From: a virus
Length of the DNA stretch: 40,676 nucleotides
Strand: one strand, 5' to 3'
Virus record (IMG/VR): IMGVR_UViG_3300040801_002504
Span: 1-40,676 of that record
How positions within the stretch are numbered: the stretch's first letter is position 1; every line of letters starts with the position of its first letter. The translations under genes and the position numbers were made by a program. Shown piece by piece: positions 6,044 to 12,700 of the stretch. The notes under the pieces were generated by a model, which was not told the origin of the DNA, made no database searches, and saw nothing but the letters and a program-made list of their open reading frames with translations.

Positions 6044-8247
6044 GCAATGACGGATTAAAAGAACAAATTTTGGATTCCATGCAATTCTCTGATTATAAAC
6101 GATATTATGAGCAAGAGTTAGGTGAGATTGGCAAGCTTAATTCTTCCGGCTGGGCTACGGCAATTTGCCCTTTTCACCAGGATACCAAACCGTCTCTTAA
6201 TGTCAATTTTTTTAAGGAAGGTGCTTATCGATGTATGAGTTGCGGCGAAACTGGAGATATTTTTACATTTCATCAAAAAAAGTATGGGGGTGATTTTAAA
6301 GATGCTTTGAAGTATTTTGCTGATTTTCTTGGACTTGATATTAAAAAGATGAAGCCTAAAGAAAAAGTTAAATCAAAAAAGACAGGTACACTGGACACTG
6401 TTTATCAGTATAAAGATATCAACGACAACGTAGTTTATGAGACCTGTAAATATAAAGACCCTAAAGATTTTAGGCAGCGCCGTCCGCATCCTACGAAAAA
6501 AAATACTTACATCTGGAATTTAAAGGATATTAAAATTATTCCTTACAACCTTCAGTCTGTTATTAAAAATGATACCTTATATATAGTAGAGGGGGAAAAG
6601 GACGCTGACAGGCTTCAGCAGATTAATTTAACAGCAACATGTAACCCGATGGGGGCCGGAAAGTGGCCGGATATTTTAATTCCTTATTTCCAAAACAAAA
6701 CAATCATTATTATTCCCGACAACGATGAACCTGGTAAAAAGCATGCGGATCTTGTTGCCGGTAAATTAAAAGCAATCGCAAAATCAATCCAAATTATTAA
6801 TCTTCCGAATCTTCAAAAAGGCGGTGATGTTTCAGACTGGCTTAACGCCGGAAACACCAAGGCTGACCTTTTAGAATTAATAGAAAAAAATAAACCATAT
6901 GAAGATCATATTGATTTCCTTAATAAAAAACATGCCGTTATCATGTTGGGGGGTAAATGTTGTATCCTGAACGAATACATTGACCCTGTTTTTAATCGTC
7001 CGACAATTAATTTTTCTAATATTATTGATTTGCGTAATCGTTATGCAAACAAACAAATCCCTAATCCGCTTGCCGGGTTAAGGGGGCAATTAAAAATGAT
7101 TAATATTGTCACCGACTGGATGAAATCTCCAGACAGACGCACATACGAAAATATAGTTTTTACTCCTGGCAAATCGCCAAACGGGTGTTATAATCTTTGG
7201 AAGGGTTTTGCTGTTGAAGCTGTTCAGGGTGACTGGTCTCTGTTTCGTAATCATATATTTAAAATCATTGCAAATGGGCAGCAAGACATTTACGAATGGA
7301 TTATAACATGGATGGCGCGGATTGTTCAGGATCCTGGGGGGCAAAGACCTGGGACATCTCTTGTTCTTAGGGGTGGCCAGGGAACGGGGAAAGGCTGTTT
7401 TTTTTCTGGATTCGGTAAAATTTTTGGCAATCATTTTATGCAAATCAATAATCAAAAGCAGCTTACAGGGCAATTTAATAATCACCTTAAGGACGTTTTA
7501 TTTTTATTTATTGACGAAGGTTTCTGGGCTGGAGACAAAACAAGCGAAGGTGTCATTAAGGGAATTATCACTGAAGACGTACTGATGATTGAACCGAAAG
7601 GCAAGGATGCTGTAACATTAAAAAATCATATCAATCTGGGCATGGCATCAAATGATGATTGGGTTGTTCCATCCGGCCTCGACGAACGCAGATTTTTCAC
7701 CATCGATGTGTCTGAGGACCAAAAACAAAATAGACAATATTTTAATGCGTTATTTTCCGAGCTTAAAAATGGTGGTACTGAAGCTATGTTATATGATTTG
7801 TTACGGTGGGATTTGACGACAGCAGATATAAAAACTTTTAAAAAAACGACAGCAGTGTTTAATCAAATCACTGAAACAATGAGTCCAGTCCATAAGTTTT
7901 GGTACGAAAAATTACGCAATGGTGAACTGTCAAGCGAGAGTGACTGGATGCAAAAAAATGAATCAATAATGTGTTTTACTTTATACGCTCAATATATTAA
8001 TTTTTGTAATGACCTTGGCGTGAAACGAAGGCGTACTAATAGTCATTTCGGTTACGATCTTAAGAAAATATGCCCTCAGATAGACAGAAAATACATAAAA
8101 ACTATAATAAATTCAGCCGGTGAATATAAACGAAAATGGTATTATGAGTTTCCGCAGCTTGAAACATGCCGAGAATTGTTTGAAAAAATTATTAATATAG
8201 AAATAGACTGGGGAAAAGATAGCGTTTTTAACAATGATTTAGAATAA
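6040..8247 (+). CDS. Primase-helicase: CHC2 zinc finger, TOPRIM and SF3-type helicase domains
   Basis: 735 residues. An N-terminal CHC2 zinc-binding primase domain has C-P-F-H (43-46) and C-M-S-C (65-68). A TOPRIM domain follows: V-E-G-E-K-D-A-D near 184-191 and the acidic motif P-D-N-D-E-P-G (227-233). The C-terminal half is a DUF5906-like superfamily 3 helicase: Walker A G-G-Q-G-T-G-K-G (446-453), Walker B F-I-D-E (491-494) and a downstream G-M-A-S-N-D sensor. It would prime and unwind the phage genome at its origin. It is the last gene of the early operon, ends just before a strong terminator, and the likely origin region follows directly. Confidence 0.9.
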   Translation: MSNDGLKEQILDSMQFSDYKRYYEQELGEIGKLNSSGWATAICPFHQDTKPSLNVNFFKEGAYRCMSCGETGDIFTFHQKKYGGDFKDALKYFADFLGLDIKKMKPKEKVKSKKTGTLDTVYQYKDINDNVVYETCKYKDPKDFRQRRPHPTKKNTYIWNLKDIKIIPYNLQSVIKNDTLYIVEGEKDADRLQQINLTATCNPMGAGKWPDILIPYFQNKTIIIIPDNDEPGKKHADLVAGKLKAIAKSIQIINLPNLQKGGDVSDWLNAGNTKADLLELIEKNKPYEDHIDFLNKKHAVIMLGGKCCILNEYIDPVFNRPTINFSNIIDLRNRYANKQIPNPLAGLRGQLKMINIVTDWMKSPDRRTYENIVFTPGKSPNGCYNLWKGFAVEAVQGDWSLFRNHIFKIIANGQQDIYEWIITWMARIVQDPGGQRPGTSLVLRGGQGTGKGCFFSGFGKIFGNHFMQINNQKQLTGQFNNHLKDVLFLFIDEGFWAGDKTSEGVIKGIITEDVLMIEPKGKDAVTLKNHINLGMASNDDWVVPSGLDERRFFTIDVSEDQKQNRQYFNALFSELKNGGTEAMLYDLLRWDLTTADIKTFKKTTAVFNQITETMSPVHKFWYEKLRNGELSSESDWMQKNESIMCFTLYAQYINFCNDLGVKRRRTNSHFGYDLKKICPQIDRKYIKTIINSAGEYKRKWYYEFPQLETCRELFEKIINIEIDWGKDSVFNNDLE

Positions 8248-8276
8248 AATTACGATTTTTAACAAAAATAATAGTT

Positions 8277-8325
8277 AAAAAAAGCGGTGAAAAACTAAAA
8301 TTAATGTTTTTTACCGCTTTTTTTT
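8277..8325 (+). terminator. Strong intrinsic terminator of the early operon
   Basis: An A-rich arm with core AGCGGTGAAAAAC pairs over about 18 bp with GTTTTTTACCGCTTTTT, with a short A/T loop and a run of T after it. It lies 30 bp after the primase-helicase stop. Because the 5' arm begins with a run of A it could also stop leftward transcription. Confidence 0.85.
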
Positions 8326-8329
8326 ATGT

Positions 8330-8800
8330 TTTTTTTGTATTTTTTTCACCAAAATCACTCTTTTTATCCAAAAAATAATAACATTTTTTGCCCTTGTCGG
8401 AACAAAAAAACTAAAAAAAAAACTAAAAGAAAACTAAAAAAAGGTATTGTTTTATTCTTATGACTTATTTTAGCTATTTTGCTAAAACATAAGCACATTC
8501 AGTTAGTTACGTTGGATATTCGTTAGAACACCACTAGAACACGCTAGAACGGATTAAGTAATATTTTTTATAAAATCTTTGTAACTTATTGAAATCCTTT
8601 GAGTTCTTGACGTGTTTTGCTTTTGTTATCTGTAAACTATTGATATAATTAAATGTTCTGCCATATCCACTAAAACACAGAAAAAATCACATGAACAAAA
8701 CAATACCTTTTTTGTTCTATTAACGCCTAAAATCCCTATATTTTTTTATTATTTTTTTATTATGAGTTATTAACTAGAACTAATAGAACTTAAGAGAATA
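8330..8800. other. AT-rich intergenic region with iteron-like repeats: candidate replication origin
   Basis: No gene is supported between 8248 and 9224. The first half is very AT-rich with ACTAAAA runs (8410-8440). It holds six copies of TAGAAC or its complement: 8524, 8535 and 8545 (spaced 11 and 10 bp), 8714 (reverse), 8775 and 8784. It also holds a pair of 21-bp inverted arms (8437-8457 and 8693-8713). Helically spaced repeats in AT-rich DNA right after the primase-helicase gene fit an origin of replication bound by an initiator. This is inference from pattern and position. Confidence 0.45.
8437..8713. repeat. Long-range inverted repeat, 21-bp arms
   Basis: The arm at 8437-8457 and the arm at 8693-8713 are reverse complements in 20 of 21 positions (core AAAACAATACCTTTTTT). 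They enclose 235 bp that include the three phased TAGAAC sites. This could be an origin structure, paired operator sites, or remnants of an element's ends. Confidence 0.7.
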
Positions 8801-8946
8801 CAATAACTTATGCTAGCTCATCACTGGACAAGGCTGGATACATGTAAAAATAGCAATATATCAACAATAATATAGTAAATAGTTAATCTAATCACCTGTA
8901 AGAGCCTTTAATCGGTTATAATCATAAATAAGCAAAATACAGCGAT

Positions 8947-9153
8947 GTAGCGATGTTAGAATGCTTCGCATGGCTGATGTCTTTGTGATGAAAATACCTA
9001 AAGGGCGCCCAAAAACCACCGTAGAAACGACTTTGGCAAGCTGGTCTATATCATCACATAGGGTAATGAAAGATCGTGCCTTTTAGGCGGCTTAAAACGC
9101 TATTTGTAGCGATGTTACCATGCTTCGCATGGCTGATGTCTTTGTGATGAAAA
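8947..9153. repeat. 48-bp direct repeats flanking an IS607-type left-end unit
   Basis: Copies at 8947-8994 and 9106-9153 match in 46 of 48 positions. Each contains ATGCTTCGCAT, a compact hairpin (CCATGC/GCATGG in the second copy), and ends TTTGTGATGAAAA. Between them lies the 'A' unit at 9006-9091, which recurs near 10545. Confidence 0.85.
9006..9091. repeat. Repeat unit A, IS607-type left-end candidate
   Basis: This 86-bp segment shares two near-identical blocks with 10545-10630: CGCCCAAAAACC followed by CGTAGAAAC at the left, and AAAGATCGTGCCTTTTAGG at the right, with looser similarity between. Both copies lie upstream of a mobile-element gene (tnpA here, tnpB there). The edge CGCCCAAAAACC is the reverse complement of GGTTTTTGGGCG after the second tnpB (11763-11774). 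This makes it a likely conserved transposon end rather than a gene. Confidence 0.6.
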
Positions 9154-9188
9154 AGAGAAGAAAATAGTTAAATGGCTTAAAATAGTGC

Positions 9189-9216
9189 TTGACAATCTAA
9201 AATAATGTATTATAAT
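9189..9216 (+). promoter_or_regulatory. Consensus promoter of the IS607-type tnpA, predicting a leaderless mRNA
   Basis: TTGACA (9189-9194), a 16-bp spacer and TATAAT (9211-9216). The start codon is at 9225, only 8 bp after the -10 box, so transcription should begin at or next to the ATG. There is no ribosome-binding site between them. Confidence 0.8.
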
Positions 9217-9224
9217 ATACCATT

Positions 9225-9827
9225 ATGAAAAAAAGATTGGTCAAAATTGGTGAAGCCGCAAACTTAATAGGCTCAACCCCGGCAACATTGCGGAAGTGGG
9301 AGGAAACCGGAGAGTTGCTACCTGCTAGAAAAACAAGAGGTGGAACCAGATATTATGATAGAGCAGAATTATTGTCATTAGATGAACAGGACTACCCAAC
9401 AATAGGCTATGTCAGAGTATCAAGTTATGACCAAAAAGGAGACCTTGACAGACAACATACTATGGTTGAAGGCTACTGTGCGGCTAAAGGTTGGCGAACA
9501 GAAATTATAAGAGACCTTGGTTCTGGTATGAATTATAAGAAAAAAGGTCTCAATAAATTATTATTGATGATTCTCCGAAAACAAATAAAAAGGCTTGTTT
9601 TGACACACAAAGACAGGCTACTTCGTTTTGGCTCTGAACTTGTTTTCGCCTTATGCGCTCGTCAAGGTATAGAAATTGTATTGATACACAAAGGCGAACA
9701 ACCTTCATTTGAAGAGGAATTAGCCCAAGATGTGCTTGAAATAATTACAGTTTTTTCCGCTCGTCTCTATAGAAGCAGAAGCCATAAAAAACTCATAAAG
9801 GAACTTGAGAATGCTGTTAGTCCATAA
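9225..9827 (+). CDS. tnpA: IS607-family serine recombinase (transposase TnpA)
   Basis: 200 residues in the standard IS607 arrangement. An N-terminal MerR-type helix-turn-helix (KIGEAANLIGSTPATLRKWE, residues 7-26, then TRGGTRYY) is followed by a small serine-recombinase catalytic domain with Y-V-R-V-S-S (S66 is the likely nucleophile) and D-L-D-R-Q. Downstream are T-H-K-D-R-L-L-R-F-G, carrying the active-site arginines, and the E-E-E-L-A-Q-D-V-L-E-I long helix. The length is normal and nothing is missing, so it may be active. Its 3' end overlaps the start of a tnpB remnant, as in intact IS607 elements. Confidence 0.92.
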   Translation: MKKRLVKIGEAANLIGSTPATLRKWEETGELLPARKTRGGTRYYDRAELLSLDEQDYPTIGYVRVSSYDQKGDLDRQHTMVEGYCAAKGWRTEIIRDLGSGMNYKKKGLNKLLLMILRKQIKRLVLTHKDRLLRFGSELVFALCARQGIEIVLIHKGEQPSFEEELAQDVLEIITVFSARLYRSRSHKKLIKELENAVSP

Positions 9828-9921
9828 AATCCAATTAAAGCCTAACCAAGAACAGGAAAAATATTTGGAAATCGGTACTTCCAGGAAAATTTCAAAGCTG
9901 GTTGAGGAAGTTGGAGACTGA
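9811..9921 (+). pseudogene. tnpB: Truncated IS607 tnpB remnant (N-terminus only)
   Basis: The ATG at 9811 overlaps the end of tnpA and starts MLLVHKIQLKPNQEQEKYLE, the standard opening of TnpB proteins. After about 21 codons the family match ends, and the frame stops at TGA 9919-9921. The remaining ~350 codons, including the RuvC nuclease, are gone; the 195-codon cargo gene starts 15 bp later. The accessory gene of this IS607 element was therefore deleted or replaced. Confidence 0.8.
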
Positions 9922-9936
9922 AAGGGAAATTACAAC

Positions 9937-10524
9937 ATGGCTATTTTAAAATGTCCGTTATGCGAGCAAAAAAGAATAGTAGCGGAAAAAACAATTAAAA
10001 TATTAAAAAGTAAAAAAGAAAAACTAAATATTATAAATATATGCAGAAAATGTTCAGCTGTCATAAAAAGGCTAAACACTGTTCATGAAACTGCTAACCA
10101 AAGGCATATTTTTATCTGTCCAAAATGTAAAAAAGAAACATTATTAAGTTTGTCGTCATATGCTTATCTGAAAAATAAAAAAAAGACATGCGTCGAATGC
10201 GAAGCAAAAAAGCTGATGGGGAAAAACTGGAAAAAAAAGATAGCGGCAATAGGCGCAAGCGTTTTAAACGCAAAACCGGTAAAACAGCAATATCGTTTTT
10301 TTGGCTGCGAATTAACCAGGCAGCCGAAAATAGGTGAAAAATCTGAAAGGTGTGAATTGAATGATAATTGCATTTTTTTTAATTTCTGTCTGGCTGTGAC
10401 GAGCGCTGAAAATTGGGATGGATTTACGGCTACAGGGAAAGGCCATCCAATTCAATACGATCAACATGGGAAAAGATTAAGCCGCCGGATACCTGTTTTC
10501 AAGGTCCGGATTTTTAAAAAATAA
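9937..10524 (+). CDS. Cysteine-rich zinc-ribbon-like protein, unknown function
   Basis: 195 residues, very basic. The N-terminal half has four CxxC pairs (C6/C9, C36/C39, C61/C64, C85/C88), enough for two zinc ribbons. The C-terminal half has a second cysteine set (C124, C139, C145, C151) before a W-D-G-F-T-A-T-G-K-G-H segment; this could bind zinc or an iron-sulphur cluster. A ribosome site (AAGGGAAA) lies before the ATG. It is wedged between the tnpB stub and the next element end, so it may be transposon cargo or a phage gene caught between insertions. Function is unknown. Confidence 0.7.
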   Translation: MAILKCPLCEQKRIVAEKTIKILKSKKEKLNIINICRKCSAVIKRLNTVHETANQRHIFICPKCKKETLLSLSSYAYLKNKKKTCVECEAKKLMGKNWKKKIAAIGASVLNAKPVKQQYRFFGCELTRQPKIGEKSERCELNDNCIFFNFCLAVTSAENWDGFTATGKGHPIQYDQHGKRLSRRIPVFKVRIFKK

Positions 10525-10544
10525 GAGTGGAATGCAACCCTGAA

Positions 10545-10630
10545 CGCCCAAAAACCATCGTAGAAACAATTTAGGCGAGTTGGTCAATACCATCATATAC
10601 GGTAACAAAAGATCGTGCCTTTTAGGGGGC
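10545..10630. repeat. Repeat unit B, second copy of the IS607-type end
   Basis: Related to unit A at 9006-9091 over its full 86 bp, with the conserved blocks CGCCCAAAAACC/CGTAGAAAC and AAAGATCGTGCCTTTTAGG. It lies 60 bp before the second tnpB. Both copies have the same orientation. Confidence 0.6.
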
Positions 10631-10652
10631 TTTAAGCTATAATTGGGAGGGA

Positions 10653-10695
10653 GCATTCACAACATCACGGTGAAAAAAGAAAGGAGAAAAAATGA
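10653..10695. repeat. 43-bp leader direct repeat, copy 1 (before tnpB)
   Basis: GCATTCACAACATCACGG, then an A-rich ribosome-site region (GAAAGGAG) and the ATGA of the tnpB start. It matches 11784-11826 in 42 of 43 bases, so two unrelated genes share the same 5' leader and start codon. Confidence 0.85.
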
Positions 10696-11738
10696 TAAGA
10701 AAGTCGACAATAAATCTTAAATTTGCTAACGCTGGCAAACTTGAAAAACTTAAGGAAATAGCCGAAGAATATGTCCGTGTGGCTAATATCTTTATAAATA
10801 GCCTGTGGGAACAACAGCAATTCTCTGGAAGCTTTGTTAAAGACACAACTGTTAAAAGCTGGCTATCGGCACGTTTAAAACAAGCTGCTGCAAAACAAGC
10901 TCTTTCTATAGTTAAGTCCCAGCGCAAAAAGAAAAAGAAACATAAGCCTACCTTAAACCGGATAGTCCTTGAGCTTGATTCCCGCTTTGTCGATATTAAA
11001 CAAGATGTAAACCATTTTGATATCTGGATTAAGCTGTCTTCAATCGGTAACAAAATCATAATCAATCTGCCCTCACAAAAGCATATCCATTTCAACAAAT
11101 TTATAAAAGATGGATGGATGATTAAAAAATCAATCCGGTTTAGAATCAATGAAAATGGCTATTTCATTGATATCTTTTTTGAGAAGGCCGCACCTGCTCT
11201 TAAGACTTCCGGCAAATAAAAAGCAATAGATATCGGATATAAGAAACTCATTGTCAGTTCAGATGGTGAATTTATTGGTGATAGCTCAATCTATGAAAAA
11301 ATAGCACGCAAGAAACAGGGCAGCAAGGCTTTTGACCGTGCTTTGATTGAGCGTAATGAACTTGTCAATACCTCTTGCAAAGCTTTAGATTTAGATAATG
11401 TCAAAGAGCTATTTGCTGAAGATTTAAAGAACGTTAAACATAAATCAAAAGGCAAGATACGTAAGAAATTTAATAACAAACTGCAACGGTGGAGCTATTC
11501 TCAATGTTTGAGAAAACTCACCATACTGTGCGAAGAGGCTGGGATTTTATTTAAGAAAGTTCCGCCTCAATATACGAGCCAGCGATGTAGCAGTTGTGGG
11601 CTTATTTGTAAATCAAACCGTCGTGGTGAGATTTATAAGTGTAGCTGCGGGAACATTATGGATGCTGATGAAAATGCGGCTCATAATATCCTGTTCGTCG
11701 GTGCATATGGTCTCGACGCCTTACAGCCGGTTCTATAG
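10692..11738 (+). pseudogene. tnpB: TnpB-family RNA-guided nuclease gene interrupted by one in-frame TAA
   Basis: A single reading frame of 348 codons is broken only by TAA at 11217-11219. Upstream is the N-terminal recognition part (175 residues). Downstream, in the same frame, the RuvC nuclease begins at once: A-I-D-I-G (catalytic Asp codon 11229), F-A-E-D-L (catalytic Glu at 11418), a four-Cys zinc finger (CSSCG ... CSCG) and D-A-D-E-N-A-A-H-N-I (catalytic Asp). All three acidic residues and the zinc finger are intact. The stop therefore looks recent, or is read through, or the halves are made separately. The ATG at 10692 has a good GAAAGGAG site. TnpB proteins use a guide RNA from the element's right end to cut DNA. 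Confidence 0.8.
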
Positions 11739-11783
11739 AATACTATGGAAAAGGTAACTATAGGTTTTTGGGCGTTCAGGGTT

Positions 11784-11826
11784 GCATTCACAACATCACG
11801 GTAAAAAAAGAAAGGAGAAAAAATGA
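11784..11826. repeat. 43-bp leader direct repeat, copy 2 (before the signal-peptide gene)
   Basis: One mismatch from 10653-10695, and it covers the ribosome site and start codon of the 11823 gene. Its first six bases are also the last six of the right inverted repeat (11763-11789). Confidence 0.85.
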
Positions 11827-12095
11827 AATCATTAATTTTCACATTAATTTTCACATTAATTTTTTATGGTTCAGTGGCGGCATGGCCGCAGCAGGAGAAC
11901 CAGGGTATGATGAGCCAAATAGAAATATGGGATATAAAAAGAAAGTTGAAAAAAATTCAACAGGCACAAGAAAGACAAAACCAAATGCAATGGCGGATGA
12001 ATCGGATGAATCGTGAAAAAGAGCAACAAAGACTGAAGGAGGAAAGAGATAGAAAGCGGCGTTTGAAAAACCAGGAATATGAGGTAGGTAGATAG
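11823..12095 (+). CDS. Small secreted coiled-coil protein (90 aa), unknown function
   Basis: The N-terminus (MKSLIFTLIFTLIFYGSVAA) is a clear export signal with a likely signal peptidase I site after SVAA or nearby. There is no lipobox cysteine. The rest is a long charged helix rich in Gln, Arg, Lys and Glu (residues 30-85) that should form a coiled coil. The ribosome site GAAAGGAG is good and lies in the leader shared with tnpB. It could be a periplasmic phage or transposon cargo protein. A spanin role is possible by size and topology but is not supported by any motif. Confidence 0.65.
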   Translation: MKSLIFTLIFTLIFYGSVAAWPQQENQGMMSQIEIWDIKRKLKKIQQAQERQNQMQWRMNRMNREKEQQRLKEERDRKRRLKNQEYEVGR

Positions 12096-12104
12096 CTGCC
12101 GACT

Positions 12105-12145
12105 AAAAAAAAAGTCCCTAATCCTGTTTCACCAGGATTAGGGAC
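12105..12145 (-). terminator. Intrinsic terminator of the minus-strand small-gene operon
   Basis: Perfect 13-bp stem (GTCCCTAATCCTG at 12114-12126 with its complement at 12133-12145) and a 6-nt loop, followed on the minus strand by nine T. It lies 14 bp after the stop of the gene at 12159-12506. Confidence 0.9.
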
Positions 12146-12158
12146 GATAGATAATTAG

Positions 12159-12506
12159 TCATGGCTTTTGGCTGCCATCCTTTTTCTCCTTATCCCGATT
12201 ATCAAACTGTTTTTTGTCAGTCATTGCTAACAGCATCAAGCAGTTAGCGCAAACATGAGCAAGGTGGTGACAGCCCGAATCTGGTGCATAGTCTTCACCC
12301 TTCCACCAAGCTATTAAATGCCTAATAGAAGCAGAAAACAGCTTTGAAAAGGTTATCCCTGGACGGTATGTGTACGGGTTTTTATATTTTTCAGGACTTG
12401 CGCCGTACTCAAAAACTCTAACAACATGTTCCAGGGCTTCCCATGGCAAGACCGCCCATTCTGGTTTTCCTTCTTGATTTTTTGGGCCTTCTTTAGTTTG
12501 TTTCAT
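12159..12506 (-). CDS. dATP/dGTP diphosphohydrolase N-terminal-domain protein (DUF5664-like)
   Basis: 115 residues. The core W-A-V-L-P-W-E-A-L-E-H-V-V-R-V-F-E-Y-G-A, then ITFSKLFSASIRHLIAWWKGED and S-G-C-H-H-L-A-H-V-C-A-N-C-L-M-L-L, matches the all-helical phage family annotated as dATP/dGTP diphosphohydrolase, N-terminal. Acidic and histidine residues in the helices (E-Y-G, H-L-x-x-W, E-D, H-H-L-A-H) are the conserved features. Such enzymes are thought to hydrolyse purine dNTPs and shape nucleotide pools. A strong site (GGGAGGA) precedes the ATG. It is the last gene of the minus operon, separated from the rest by the IS200/IS605 insertion. Confidence 0.8.
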   Translation of the reverse strand: MKQTKEGPKNQEGKPEWAVLPWEALEHVVRVFEYGASPEKYKNPYTYRPGITFSKLFSASIRHLIAWWKGEDYAPDSGCHHLAHVCANCLMLLAMTDKKQFDNRDKEKKDGSQKP

Positions 12507-12519
12507 TCATTCCTCCCTG

Positions 12520-12700
12520 CTGACATACTCCCACGACTAAAGTACGTGGGGTTCTAAGGTTAGCCTTGGATTGAAGCCATTGCCTTTTGGCGGGTATCAG
12601 TGCTCCCTTCTATCGCATCTCTGTCTACGATAGATAGACCAATAGTATTTGATTTTGCAGCAATATTAAATCCAGCATTAGAATCACTATGGTCTACGTG
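12520..12700 (-). ncRNA. Probable TnpB guide RNA (omega RNA), 3' end at the element's right end
   Basis: In IS605-type elements the TnpB guide RNA overlaps the 3' end of tnpB and the right end, and the flanking DNA is the guide. Here the 3' part would hold AGAACCCCACG, the CCCACG/CGTGGG hairpin and GTATGTCAG, followed by host sequence reading CAGGGAGGAATGAATG as guide. The 5' end is not visible from sequence; 12700 is a rough limit. Confidence 0.45.

Larger units (their letters stand above)
10530..11789 (+). mobile_element. TnpB-bearing element bounded by 27-bp perfect inverted repeats
   Basis: The 27 bp at 10530-10556 (GAATGCAACCCTGAACGCCC and on) are exactly the reverse complement of 11763-11789. 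Between them lie repeat unit B (10545-10630), a tnpB gene with a nonsense codon, and a post-tnpB segment with CTATAG repeats (11731-11762) that could be the 3' part of a guide (omega) RNA. No transposase gene lies inside, so it would depend on the tnpA at 9225 or be immobile. Terminal inverted repeats are not usual for IS607 or IS605 elements. Confidence 0.6.

Noticed and set aside
10637-11149. Minus-strand ORF (170 codons) across tnpB
   Set aside because: Low-complexity Phe/Leu/Ser composition, antisense to a clear TnpB frame.
11768-12016. Overlapping ORF on the plus strand in another frame
   Set aside because: It has no ribosome site and overlaps the 11823 gene, which has both a ribosome site and a clear signal peptide.
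12159-12506. Evidence for a 2-aminoadenine (Z) genome from the dATP/dGTP diphosphohydrolase-like gene
   Set aside because: No PurZ or DpoZ-like gene is in the window, and this domain family also occurs without Z-DNA.
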